A DNA stretch of 64,000 nucleotides, taken from the NCBI RefSeq assembly GCF_003610255.1, contig NZ_RAPS01000001.1:3782001-3846000 (forward strand), read 5' to 3'. Positions 1 through 7,844 of the stretch are shown here, piece by piece (within the stretch, counting starts at the first letter, position 1; each line of letters begins with the position of its first letter). The notes beneath the pieces are model-generated. The model did not search any database and was not told the DNA's origin. It worked only from the letters and a program-made list of their open reading frames with translations. The stretch is from Streptomyces sp. TLI_171 (lineage in GTDB: Bacteria; Actinomycetota; Actinomycetes; Streptomycetales; Streptomycetaceae). Both the position numbers and the translations under genes were made by a program.

Positions 1-377
1 TCGCCGAGGGCCCCGGCGGCAAGGTGGTGCGCCGCGGTCCCGACGGCAGCGTGCAGGTGTTCCCGGGCGGCGGGAAGGTACCCGCGCTGCCCGAGCTGCC
101 GGGTCCGGTCGACGGCTTCGGCGAGAAGTCCGGGGGCAAGTCCTCCGCGAAGCTGGCTCCCGCGCCGCTGCCGGGCGTGGCCGCCGACCAGGCGCTGGCC
201 AAGGCGACCGCCGCGGTGCCGGGCGGCAAGGCCGCCGGGCTGTCGGTGATCGGCCGCGAGGGCGGCGGCAGCTCCTGGGCCGTCGAGGTGCTCGGCGCGG
301 ACGGCGTGCGCCACCTGGTGACGGTGGACGGCACCGACGGCTCGATCACCGGCAACACCGTCGCCGACGGCCGCTGA
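1..377 (+). CDS. C-terminal part of a PepSY-like secreted or membrane protein (partial)
   Basis: The reading frame is open from the first bases, so the gene begins upstream of the window and only its last ~125 codons are seen. The final ~65 residues have the PepSY pattern: an Ala/Leu-rich helix (AADQALAKATAAVPG), then a strand with Trp (SSWAVEVLGADG), then VTVDGTDGSITG. PepSY domains are usually extracytoplasmic and are linked to peptidase inhibition or redox proteins. The preceding stretch is Gly/Pro/Lys-rich and looks like a linker. The N-terminus, which would show a signal peptide or membrane anchor, is missing, so the full protein cannot be named. It is convergent with the next gene. Confidence 0.55.
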   Translation, partial: AEGPGGKVVRRGPDGSVQVFPGGGKVPALPELPGPVDGFGEKSGGKSSAKLAPAPLPGVAADQALAKATAAVPGGKAAGLSVIGREGGGSSWAVEVLGADGVRHLVTVDGTDGSITGNTVADGR

Positions 378-442
378 CCGGACGCGCCGCGACCGGGGAC
401 CTCGGCGGTCCCCGGTCGCGGTGCGTCGGTCTGCGGCGGGCG

Positions 443-952
443 TCAGTGGTAGGCGTGGACCACCGCGTGGCCCCGCCCGCGGCCGATCAGCCAGCGGTTG
501 ACCGGGACGGTGACCAGGAACGCCAGCACCAGCGACCCGGCGAGCGAGACCCAGAACAGCAGCTGGCCCAGTCCGGCGTCCATCGCGCCCGGAACGGTGA
601 CCATCACGCCGTTGTCGATCAGCTCCATGACGATGATCGAGACGGTGTCGGCGGCCAGCGCGACCTTCAGCGCGTCCCGGAAGGTCAGACCGGCCTTCAG
701 GACGCCGCGCATGGTGAGCGCGTAGCCGAAGACGAACGCCAGGGCGATCGACAGTACGACGGTCGCGCCGTTGTGCAGGCCGAAGCCGACGCCGATCACC
801 TGCCCGAGCACCTCGCCGATGGCGCAGCCGGTGAGGCAGTGCAGGGTGGCCTGCGCGGCGGTGCGCCAGCTGCTCCCGCCGCCGTGGGCGTGGTGCTCGT
901 GGTGCTGGTGGTTTTCGTGGTGCTCGTGGTGCTCGTGTCCCCCGTGCTCCAT
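443..952 (-). CDS. DUF4396 membrane protein with His-rich N-terminus
   Basis: A 169-residue protein. The first ~25 residues are almost entirely His/Glu (HEHHEHHENHQHHEHHAH), a likely metal-binding tail. The rest holds about four hydrophobic segments and matches what I know of DUF4396 integral membrane proteins (LHCLTGCAIGEVLG, ALKVALAADTVSI, MELIDN). Cys residues in the first membrane segment and the His tail could bind metal. The ATG at 952 has GAGGGG just upstream. A copper-type operator lies about 45 bp upstream, so control by a CsoR/RicR-type copper sensor is likely. The biochemical function is unknown; copper handling is an inference from the His tail plus the operator. Confidence 0.75.
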   Translation of the reverse strand: MEHGGHEHHEHHENHQHHEHHAHGGGSSWRTAAQATLHCLTGCAIGEVLGQVIGVGFGLHNGATVVLSIALAFVFGYALTMRGVLKAGLTFRDALKVALAADTVSIIVMELIDNGVMVTVPGAMDAGLGQLLFWVSLAGSLVLAFLVTVPVNRWLIGRGRGHAVVHAYH

Positions 953-998
953 GGTGGCCCCTCCTCGCTCGGCACGTTCGTTCGTCCGCTGGAACGCT

Positions 999-1015
999 AT
1001 ACCCCCCTGGGGTAT
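999..1015 (-). promoter_or_regulatory. CsoR/RicR-type copper operator
   Basis: The sequence ATACCCCCCTGGGGTAT has perfect 7-bp arms around CCT and contains the TACCC-N5-GGGTA pattern (1000-1014) known for actinobacterial copper sensors of the CsoR/RicR family. It sits 47 bp upstream of the DUF4396 start, where it could cover that promoter. Confidence 0.65.
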
Positions 1016-1058
1016 TCCACAGCGGATTTTCGATCGTGCCGGGAGGGGCCGCCCGAGG

Positions 1059-2720
1059 TCACCCCTTGCCGAGCACCGTCACGTCCAGGCGGTCCGCCGC
1101 GTATTCGGCGCGGATCACCTTCTTGTCGAACTTGCCCACCGAGGTCTTCGGCACCGACTCGATCAGCGACCAGCGCTCCGGCAGCTGCCAGGAGGCGACC
1201 CGCTCGGCGAGGAAGGCGCGCAGCTCGGGCAGGCCGGCCGTGGCGCCGGGCCGGAGCACCACGGTGGCCAGCGGGCGCTCGCCCCACTTCTCGTCCGGGA
1301 CGGCCACCACGGCGGCCTCGGCGACCTCGGGGTGGGCCATCAGGTGGTTCTCCAGGGCGACCGAACTGATCCACTCGCCACCGGACTTGATGACGTCCTT
1401 GGCCCGGTCGGTGAGGGTCAGGTACCCGTCGGCGGTGATGGTGCCGACGTCGCCGGTGCGCAGCCAGCCGTCCGGGCTGAACTTGTCCTCGGGCCGGTCC
1501 GCCTCGCTGTCCGCGCCGCCGAAGTAGGCGCCCGCGATCCACGGCCCGCGCACCTCCAGCTCGCCCTCGGCGGTGCCGTCGTGCGGCATCGGCTCGCCGC
1601 CGGGGCCGACCAGGCGGGCCTGCACCGAGGCAGGGAAGACGCCCTGGGTGACCCGGTAGGCCCACTCCTCCTCGCCGGTGACGCCGGCCGGCGGGTGGGC
1701 GACGGTGCCGAGCGGGGAGGTCTCGGTCATGCCCCAGGCGTGGATGACCCGGATGCCGTGGCGCTCCTCGAAGGCCTTCATCAGCGAGGGCGGGCAGGCC
1801 GAGCCGCCGATCACCACGGTCTCCAGCGTGGAGGTGTCGTAGTCCCCGGCGTCCAGCTCGTCCAGCAGGCCGGTCCAGATGGTCGGGACGGCCGCGCCGA
1901 AGGTCGGCTTGACCTGGTCGATCATCGTGGCCAGCGGCTTGGGCTGCAGGAAGCGGTCCGGCATCAGCAGGCTCGCGCCGGTCATGAAGGCGGCGTGCGG
2001 GATGCCCCAGGCGTTGACGTGGAACATCGGGACCACCGGCAGCACGGTGTCGCGGGCGGTGAGGCCGAAGCTGGAGGCGGCGATGATCTGCATCGAGTGC
2101 AGGTAGATCGAGCGGTGGCTGTACACCACGCCCTTGGGGTCGCCGGTGGTGCCGGAGGTGTAGCAGAGCGCGGCGGCCTGCTTCTCGTCGATGTCGGTCT
2201 GCCACGGGTACTCGGTCGGGCGGCCGGCCAGCAGGTCCTCGTAGTCGTGCACCGTGCCGCCGAAGCCGGCCAGCGCCGCCGGGTCGTACGGGCCGGCCAC
2301 CACGATGTGCCTTACGGTGTCGGCGAGTTGCGGGAGGACGGCGGCCAGCAGCGGCAGCACCGAGCCGTTGACGACGACCACCCGGTCCGCGGCGTGCTTG
2401 ACGATGTAGGCCAGCTGGTGGGCCGGCAGCCGCAGGTTCAGGGTGTGCAGCACGGCGCCCATGGACGGTATCGCCAGGTACGCCTCCTGGTGCTCCGTGT
2501 TGTTCCACATCAGCGTGCCGACCGCCTCGCCCCCGGCGACCCCGAACTCCTCGCGCAGCGCGTGCGCGAGCTGGGCGGCGCGGGCCCCGACCTCGGCGAA
2601 GGTCCGCACGACGGGGCCGTTCTCGGTCCAGGTGGTGACGGTCGACCGGCCGTGGACGGTGGACCCGTGCTGCAGAATCCGGGCAACGGTGAGCGGAACG
2701 TCCTGCATCGTGCTGTACAC
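1059..2720 (-). CDS. fadD: Long-chain fatty acid--CoA ligase (AMP-binding)
   Basis: A 553-residue acyl-CoA synthetase of the ANL superfamily, which activates fatty acids through an acyl-adenylate to acyl-CoA. Visible motifs are the P-loop YTSGTTGDPKGV (~187-198), the GMTET-like motif HAWGMTETSPLG, the hinge region DGWLRTGDVGTI, KDVIKSGGEWISS, and a C-terminal lysine in KTSVGKFDKK. The length is normal for the family. GTG at 2720 is preferred because AAGGAGG lies 6 nt upstream; an ATG 12 nt downstream is the alternative. It is a single gene, with a perfect inverted repeat just upstream as a candidate operator. The chain-length preference cannot be read from the sequence. Confidence 0.9.
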   Translation of the reverse strand: MYSTMQDVPLTVARILQHGSTVHGRSTVTTWTENGPVVRTFAEVGARAAQLAHALREEFGVAGGEAVGTLMWNNTEHQEAYLAIPSMGAVLHTLNLRLPAHQLAYIVKHAADRVVVVNGSVLPLLAAVLPQLADTVRHIVVAGPYDPAALAGFGGTVHDYEDLLAGRPTEYPWQTDIDEKQAAALCYTSGTTGDPKGVVYSHRSIYLHSMQIIAASSFGLTARDTVLPVVPMFHVNAWGIPHAAFMTGASLLMPDRFLQPKPLATMIDQVKPTFGAAVPTIWTGLLDELDAGDYDTSTLETVVIGGSACPPSLMKAFEERHGIRVIHAWGMTETSPLGTVAHPPAGVTGEEEWAYRVTQGVFPASVQARLVGPGGEPMPHDGTAEGELEVRGPWIAGAYFGGADSEADRPEDKFSPDGWLRTGDVGTITADGYLTLTDRAKDVIKSGGEWISSVALENHLMAHPEVAEAAVVAVPDEKWGERPLATVVLRPGATAGLPELRAFLAERVASWQLPERWSLIESVPKTSVGKFDKKVIRAEYAADRLDVTVLGKG

Positions 2721-2746
2721 GCGGGTCCTCCTTGACCGGCCGGCAC

Positions 2747-2768
2747 GTTGCTACCCGCAGGTAGCAAC
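2747..2768 (-). promoter_or_regulatory. Perfect inverted repeat upstream of fadD (candidate operator)
   Basis: GTTGCTACC and GGTAGCAAC are perfect 9-bp arms separated by CGCA, centred ~38 bp upstream of the fadD start. The size and symmetry suit a TetR-type fatty-acid regulator, but no regulator gene is adjacent. A hairpin role in the leader is the alternative. Confidence 0.5.
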
Positions 2769-2905
2769 AGATTCCTCCGATTGTTTCCCCGGCGTACCCC
2801 CGCTGTCAGTAGCCGCAACCGAGATGAGACCGACCCCTCGTCCGCTCCTCCGCAGGTCGCCGGGCCCGCCCGCCGACGGGACTGCCCACCCTGGCACCTG
2901 CCCGC

Positions 2906-3934
2906 TCAGCGGGCGACCGGACCGTCCAGCTGGTCTCGGTCGACGGTGAGGGTCGCCCCGCCGTACGTCTGCTGGACGTTGCCGTGGTGCTGGTGGATGC
3001 GCGCGTGGTCGGCCCACAGGTCCTCGCCGAGCCGGCCCGACCCGTCGGTGACGGTGGCCCGGTCGTCCCAACGGGCGTACCAGACCGCGTCCGGCAGCGG
3101 GGAGCTGCCGACCCGGGCGGCGATCGTCAGGTCGGCGATGCCCGCGTCCGTGGAGGAGTAGAAGCCGGAGCGGAAGCCCGCCTTGTGCAGCGCCTGGGTC
3201 CAGCCGACGGTGAAGTCCATCACCGCCTGGCTGCAGGCCGAGTCGCCGCGCGGGTACGCCTCGATGTCCAGGTAGACCGGCGTGCCCGTGCGCAGCCCGA
3301 GGTTCCGGACCGCCCTGACCGCCTCGGCGGCCTCCTCCTTCCCCTCCTGCACCGCCTTCGCCGGGTCGATCCGCAGCGCCGTGTGGCCCGGTGCCCTGCA
3401 CGGGGCCTGCCGGCCGACATGGGTGGGGACCAGCTGCCAGCCCATCGCCCGGACGGTCCGCACCCAGGCCGCGGTCAGCCGCGGCTGCGCGCAGGCCCGC
3501 TGCCGGCCGCTGGTGTAGATCCCGACCGCGCCGTACGGCGAAGTGCCCCACCAGGCGCGCATGGTCTCCGCGGGCGGGGCGGTGCAGGCGTCGAACCCGG
3601 GGCCGGTGAACAGTTCGGCGGGCAGCGGCCGGCTGCGCGAGCGCAGCGGGTCGGTGAGCACGGTCCGGGTCAGCCGGACGGGCGCCGCCTCGGCCGCCAG
3701 CAGCGGCGCGGCCTGGTGGGCGACGGCGGGCAGGCCCCGGGCGGCCGGCCCGGCGTCGAGCGGGCGGGGCGGCACGGGCTGCGGCGCCGCCTTCGGCCCG
3801 GTCGCGGGGGCGGAGGCAGCGGCGGCCGTCCGGTCGGCGGTCAGCGCGGTCAGCATGCCGACGGCGTCCCGGTCGGTGGCGAGCAGCAGGACGAGCGACG
3901 CGGCCGTCAGGGCCGCCGGGCCGAGGTAGCGCAC
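2906..3934 (-). CDS. Secreted DUF1906 (glycoside-hydrolase-like) protein
   Basis: A 342-residue protein. Residues 1-20 are hydrophobic and resemble a signal peptide or signal anchor. A Pro/Ala-rich linker follows to ~residue 110. From there (GFDACTAPPAETMRAW) begins a TIM-barrel-like domain of the DUF1906/Rv2525c type, with IYTSGRQRACAQP, GWQLVPTHVGRQ, VYLDIEAYPRGD and GFYSSTDAGI. Known members resemble glycoside hydrolases but their substrate is unproven. The Asp and Glu in LDIEAYP are the likely catalytic-site acids. The GTG start directly follows GGAGG, which is unusually close, so a slightly different start is possible. Confidence 0.75.
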   Translation of the reverse strand: MRYLGPAALTAASLVLLLATDRDAVGMLTALTADRTAAAASAPATGPKAAPQPVPPRPLDAGPAARGLPAVAHQAAPLLAAEAAPVRLTRTVLTDPLRSRSRPLPAELFTGPGFDACTAPPAETMRAWWGTSPYGAVGIYTSGRQRACAQPRLTAAWVRTVRAMGWQLVPTHVGRQAPCRAPGHTALRIDPAKAVQEGKEEAAEAVRAVRNLGLRTGTPVYLDIEAYPRGDSACSQAVMDFTVGWTQALHKAGFRSGFYSSTDAGIADLTIAARVGSSPLPDAVWYARWDDRATVTDGSGRLGEDLWADHARIHQHHGNVQQTYGGATLTVDRDQLDGPVAR

Positions 3935-4037
3935 CCTCCAGAACTACTGACGCACCGTCGGCCTGCGGGGGAGGACACGCCGCGGCCGCCGGTGCGTCAC
4001 CCGGCCGGCCGCTCCCCCTCCGTCCCGGTAACCGGCT

Positions 4038-4066
4038 TTGACCTACTGCACTCCTTACGTCAGACT
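4038..4066 (+). promoter_or_regulatory. Candidate promoter for a leaderless EamA transcript
   Basis: TTGACC (4038-4043) is followed after 17 bp by CAGACT (4061-4066), and the ATG lies 7 nt further on. The spacing fits a leaderless mRNA. The -10 box is a weak match, so this is an inference. Confidence 0.4.
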
Positions 4067-4073
4067 CGATCCC

Positions 4074-5030
4074 ATGCCAGGCACATCCCTCACCGTCGAA
4101 AGCACCAGCGAGCTCCCGCTCATCGCCTCCGTTTCGAAGGCAGACAGCGGCACCGATGGGTTGCGACGACGGCTGGGCACCGTCCCGGCACCGGTGCTGT
4201 GCCTGGTGTCGATGCTGGCGGTGCAGCTCGGCGTGGCCGCCTCCAAGCCGCTGTTCGGAGTGCTCGGGGTGGCCGGGGCGACCTTCCTCCGGATCGCCTT
4301 CGCCGCCGTCGTGCTGCTCGCCGTCACCCGGCCGCGGCTGCGCGGCCGCAGCCCGCGCGACCTGGCGATGGCCGGACTGCTCGGCATCGCCTCCGCCGGG
4401 ATGACCCTGCTGTTCGCCGGCGCGGTCGACCGCCTGCCGATGGGCACCGCCGCCACCATCGAGTTCCTCGGCCCGCTGGCCGTCGCCCTGGTCTTCGCCC
4501 GGCGCGCCGGCCACGTGCTGTGGGCGATGCTGGCCGCCGCCGGCGTCGCCCTGCTCACCCTGCTGGGCGGGGAGGGCGGATCCGGCCGCCTCGACCCGGT
4601 CGGCCTGGCCTGCGCGTTCGGCGCCGCCGCCTGCTACGCCGGGTACATCCTGTTCACCGACAAGGTCGGCGCGGCCTTCCGCGGCTTCGAGGGCCTGGTG
4701 GTCTCCTTCACCATCGGCACCGTGGTGCTCGCCCCGTTCGGCGCCGCCGAGGCGGTGCACGGCCTGTCCGGATCCTCCTCCCCCGGCCTGCTGCTGCTCG
4801 CCGTCGCCGGAGTGGCCCTGCTGTTCCCCGTACTGCCGTACGCGCTGGAGATGACCGCGCTGCGCCGGATGTCCCAGCGGGTGTTCAGCGTGATCGTCAG
4901 CCTGGACCCGGCGGTCAGCGCGCTGGTCGGGCTGCTGGTGCTCGGCCAGGTGCTCGGCCCGCCGCAGGTGCTGGGCATCTGCTGCGTGGTCGCCGCCAGC
5001 GTCGGGGCGACCCTCACCGCGCGACGCTAG
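4074..5030 (+). CDS. EamA-family (DMT) exporter, RhtA-like
   Basis: A 318-residue inner-membrane protein with about ten hydrophobic segments in two EamA repeats. Typical signatures are ASKPLFGVLGVAGATFLRIAFAA in repeat one, PMGTAATIEFLGPLAVAL, and PYALEMTALRRM with VSLDPAVSALVGLLVLGQ in repeat two, which are characteristic of RhtA-like threonine/homoserine exporters. The substrate is unproven; amino acid efflux is the family expectation. The start is placed at the internal ATG 4074, since the candidate promoter puts transcription at that base; an in-frame start 36 bp upstream would fall inside the promoter. It stands alone and is convergent with the next gene. Confidence 0.85.
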   Translation: MPGTSLTVESTSELPLIASVSKADSGTDGLRRRLGTVPAPVLCLVSMLAVQLGVAASKPLFGVLGVAGATFLRIAFAAVVLLAVTRPRLRGRSPRDLAMAGLLGIASAGMTLLFAGAVDRLPMGTAATIEFLGPLAVALVFARRAGHVLWAMLAAAGVALLTLLGGEGGSGRLDPVGLACAFGAAACYAGYILFTDKVGAAFRGFEGLVVSFTIGTVVLAPFGAAEAVHGLSGSSSPGLLLLAVAGVALLFPVLPYALEMTALRRMSQRVFSVIVSLDPAVSALVGLLVLGQVLGPPQVLGICCVVAASVGATLTARR

Positions 5031-5090
5031 CCCCCCACTACGACGGGGCGACCCGCCCGTTCCGGATGCCGCCCGGCGCTGCCGGACACG

Positions 5091-5133
5091 CCTCGGGGGC
5101 GCGGTGCCGATTGCGGCTGCCGCGCCCCCGAGG
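5091..5133. terminator. Hairpin between convergent genes
   Basis: Perfect 14-bp arms, CCTCGGGGGCGCGG (5091-5104) and its complement (5120-5133), enclose a 15-nt loop. No U-tract follows, as is common in streptomycetes. The position suits a bidirectional terminator between the EamA gene and the small secreted-protein gene. Confidence 0.7.
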
Positions 5134-5270
5134 GGTTCCGATCGTCCGTTTCGATCGTCCGTCTGCTGCGCCCCGAGGCGGTGACCCTTTCCACTCCCGG
5201 GTGCCCCGGCGGTCCGTGCTCCGTCCGGTCCGGCGCCCCCGCCGGTCCGTCCGCACCTCCCGCCGGGAGG

Positions 5271-5603
5271 TCAGTAGCTGTAGACCGGCGCGAAGACGAA
5301 GTTGAAGTTCTTGTTGGACTGGTCCGCGTAGACGAAGCCCGCGTTGTCCTTCACGCCGAGGGTGTTGTTCTGGTTCGACGCACCGGCCCCGGTCGCCGTC
5401 TGCTGGGTGGAGTTGTCGTTGCCGTCGACCGAGCCGAAGATGTTGCCGCTGCCGAAGTCCGAGACCACGCTGCTGTTCGAGCCGTGGCCGGCAGCCGCAC
5501 CGTTGTCGGCCGCCGCGGCGCCGGCTCCGGCCAGCAGCAGAGCGGCTGCGACCGGGACGGACGCCAACAGGGCGGCCAGGCGTGTGGTGCGGGTACGCGC
5601 CAT
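5271..5603 (-). CDS. Small secreted Asn/Gly-rich protein of unknown family
   Basis: A 110-residue protein beginning MARTRTTRLAALLASV. A clear Sec signal peptide ends near AGAGAAAADNG (~residue 32). The mature ~78 residues are rich in Asn, Gly, Ser, Gln and Ala (DNGAAAGHGSNSSVVSD, DGNDNSTQQTATGAGASN), have no Cys, and end with aromatic residues (KNFNFVFAPVYSY). The composition recalls cell-surface or amyloid-forming proteins of streptomycetes, but it does not match the chaplin or rodlin sequences I know. The ATG at 5603 has GGAGG at good spacing (ccacggaggaaattcATG). A role on the cell surface is a guess from composition. Confidence 0.7.
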   Translation of the reverse strand: MARTRTTRLAALLASVPVAAALLLAGAGAAAADNGAAAGHGSNSSVVSDFGSGNIFGSVDGNDNSTQQTATGAGASNQNNTLGVKDNAGFVYADQSNKNFNFVFAPVYSY

Positions 5604-6016
5604 GAATTTCCTCCGTGGACCGTTGCCAAAAGTGTTGTTACGTTCCGGAGTTCGCGGCCAGACGAACCTCCGGGGGCTGCGACGCCGAGGAACAGACTTC
5701 CGCAACAAATCGACAAAGCACCAGCACCGCTGAGCCTTTTCCCCCATTAGCGTGACGCGGAGACCGCGCCGCATAATCCGCAGCGATTCGGTTCGTCGGC
5801 AGACACACCGCCTCCGAGCTGCCACTTCGCCCGGACGGCGGCAGCCCGGAACCCGTCCGGGCGGGCGCGCGGAGGACGGTTTTCGGCGAGTCGCGCGAGC
5901 CCCGGGGCGCACGAACAGTCCGTCCACGCCCCGCCGAGGTCGCATGACCAGCAAATGTCGACACGGCGGAACACGGAGACCCGCGGCAGCATGCGGCGCC
6001 ATTGATCAGAAATTCC
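5604..6016. other. 413-bp intergenic region
   Basis: This is the upstream region of the small secreted-protein gene and the downstream region of the oxidase gene, both on the minus strand. Its base composition is less GC-biased than the flanks and it contains short A/T-rich patches (5627-5640, 5701-5720). No coding frame with a convincing start was found. It probably holds the secreted-protein promoter, but I cannot fix its boxes. Confidence 0.4.
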
Positions 6017-7381
6017 TCAGATCATCTTTCCCGGGTTGAGGATTCCCAGCGGGTCGAACGCCGCCTTGATCTGCTGCTGCAGCTCCAGCCCGACCGGCCC
6101 CAGCTCCCGGGCCAGCCACTCGCGCTTCAGCAGACCGATGCCGTGCTCGCCGGTCACCGTCCCGCCCAGCTCCAGGCCGAGCGCCATGATCTCGTCGAAC
6201 GAGGCCTTGGCCCGCGCCGTCTGCTCCTCGTCCCGGGCGTCGAAGATCACCACCGGATGGGTGTTGCCGTCGCCGGCGTGCGCCACCACGCCGATGGTCA
6301 GCCGGTACCGGTCCGCGATCTCGGCGACACCGTTCAGCATCGCGGCCAACGCCGTCCGCGGCACCGCCACGTCGTCGATCATCGTGGTGCCCGTCCGCTC
6401 CAGCGCCGGAAGCGCCAACCGACGCGCCTGCAGCAGCAGTTCGGACTCCGCCCGGTCCTCGGCCGGCACCACCTCGGTGGCCCCGGCGGCGGTGCACAGC
6501 TCGCCGACCTCGGCCAGCCGCTCCCGCTGGTCCGGCCCGTCGAAGGCCACCAGCAGCAGCGCCCGGGTCGACTCCGGCAGCCCCATCTGCGCCATCTCGT
6601 TCACCGCGCGGACGGTGGTGGCGTCCATCAGCTCCATCAGCGAGGGCGCGTGCCCGGCCGCCATCACCTCGCACACCGCCCGCCCGGCCGCGTCCACCGA
6701 GTCGAACTCCGCCGCCAGCACCAACTGCGGCCCCGGCGCCGGACGCAGCGCCAGGGCCGCCTCCACCACCACGCCGAGCGTGCCCTCCGAGCCGACCAGC
6801 AGCCGGGTCAGGTCGTACCCGGCGACGCCCTTCGCGGTGCGCCGGCCGGTCCGCAGCAGGCGGCCGTCCGCCAGTACCACGTCCAGCCCGAGCACGTACT
6901 CGCTGGTCACGCCGTACTTCACGCAGCACAGCCCGCCGGCGCCGGTGCCGATGTTCCCGCCGATGGTGCAGGACTCCCAGCTCGACGGGTCCGGCGGGTA
7001 GGCCATGCCCACCGCTTCGGCGGCGCGCGAGAGTTCGGCGTTGACCACGCCGGGCTGCACCACGGCGATCCGGTCCACCGGGTCGAGCTTCAGGATCCGG
7101 TTCATCCGGGTCAGCGACAGCAGGATGCAGCCGTCCACCGCGTTCGCCCCGCCGGACAGCCCGGTCCTGGCACCCTGCGGCACCACCGGGACCCGCAGCT
7201 CGGTCGCCGTCCGCAGCACGAACTGCACCTGCTCGACCGTCTCCGGGAAGACCAGCACCGCCGGCTCGCCGGCCGCGCAGAACCCCGCCATGTCGCGCGC
7301 GTACGCGGCCGTCACGTCCGGATCGACCGCGATCGCGTCCGCCGGCAGCCCCGCCCGCAGCCGCTCCAGCACATCACCCAC
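6017..7381 (-). CDS. GlcD-type FAD-linked oxidoreductase
   Basis: A 454-residue FAD-binding PCMH/VAO-type 2-hydroxyacid dehydrogenase, as in glycolate oxidase subunit D or D-lactate dehydrogenase. Visible are PVVPQGARTGLSGGANAV (FAD-binding loop), SSWESCTIGGNIGTGAGGLCCVKYGVT, GVAGYDLTRLLVGSEGTLGVV, and the C-terminal HAGDGNTHPV and GEHGIGLLKREW. The frame is open further upstream, but GTG at 7381 has GGAGG 5 nt before it and gives a normal family length (~455). GlcE/GlcF partners are not adjacent, so it may act alone. The exact 2-hydroxy acid cannot be assigned. Confidence 0.87.
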   Translation of the reverse strand: MGDVLERLRAGLPADAIAVDPDVTAAYARDMAGFCAAGEPAVLVFPETVEQVQFVLRTATELRVPVVPQGARTGLSGGANAVDGCILLSLTRMNRILKLDPVDRIAVVQPGVVNAELSRAAEAVGMAYPPDPSSWESCTIGGNIGTGAGGLCCVKYGVTSEYVLGLDVVLADGRLLRTGRRTAKGVAGYDLTRLLVGSEGTLGVVVEAALALRPAPGPQLVLAAEFDSVDAAGRAVCEVMAAGHAPSLMELMDATTVRAVNEMAQMGLPESTRALLLVAFDGPDQRERLAEVGELCTAAGATEVVPAEDRAESELLLQARRLALPALERTGTTMIDDVAVPRTALAAMLNGVAEIADRYRLTIGVVAHAGDGNTHPVVIFDARDEEQTARAKASFDEIMALGLELGGTVTGEHGIGLLKREWLARELGPVGLELQQQIKAAFDPLGILNPGKMI

Positions 7382-7522
7382 GACAACCTCCACTCGTCCC
7401 GTTCGAACTCTCCCTCTCCCACCCCTCCCCCGGCAACCACCCGCCGCCTGCCGCACCGCCCGCCCCTCCCGCTCTCGGACCGCCGACGCACGCTGTCGGA
7501 CCGCTCCGGCACCCTGGGAGGC

Positions 7523-7744
7523 ATGCGCGCACCCCGTGTCCAGTGCCCCGAGTGCGACCGGCCCGTCGCCCTCATGCCCACCCGTCGAACCGGCTACGGC
7601 GTCCTCCACGACCACAAGCGCGACCGCCGCTCCCTCGTCCTGTGCACCGGCAGCATGCGCCAACTCCCGCTCACCGACGCCACCCGCTGGCAGGACGCCC
7701 TTCCCGGCCTGTCCGGCCCCGACGCCCCGCCGACGCTGTTCTGA
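7523..7744 (+). CDS. Small CxxC protein, function unknown
   Basis: A 73-residue protein with one CPEC motif near the N-terminus (MRAPRVQCPECDRPVALMP) and a single later Cys (LVLCTGS), resembling half of a zinc ribbon. Basic residues dominate the middle (HDHKRDRRS). The ATG has GGGAGG almost touching it, so translation may be leaderless or start-site spacing is unusual. It is divergent from the GlcD-type gene. No function can be given. Confidence 0.5.
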   Translation: MRAPRVQCPECDRPVALMPTRRTGYGVLHDHKRDRRSLVLCTGSMRQLPLTDATRWQDALPGLSGPDAPPTLF

Positions 7745-7844
7745 TTGATCGTCAGACCCGTTGCCCGAAGCCACTGTTCAGCGCCTGTCGCCCCGGGTAG
7801 CGTCCCGCTCCGACGGACACGGTTCGCAGCCCGGGGGGCCTGGC

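Noticed and set aside
771..2735. 654-codon open frame antisense to fadD
   Set aside because: High-GC shadow: composition is Gly/Val/Arg/His-rich with no domain, while the opposite strand has a full acyl-CoA ligase.
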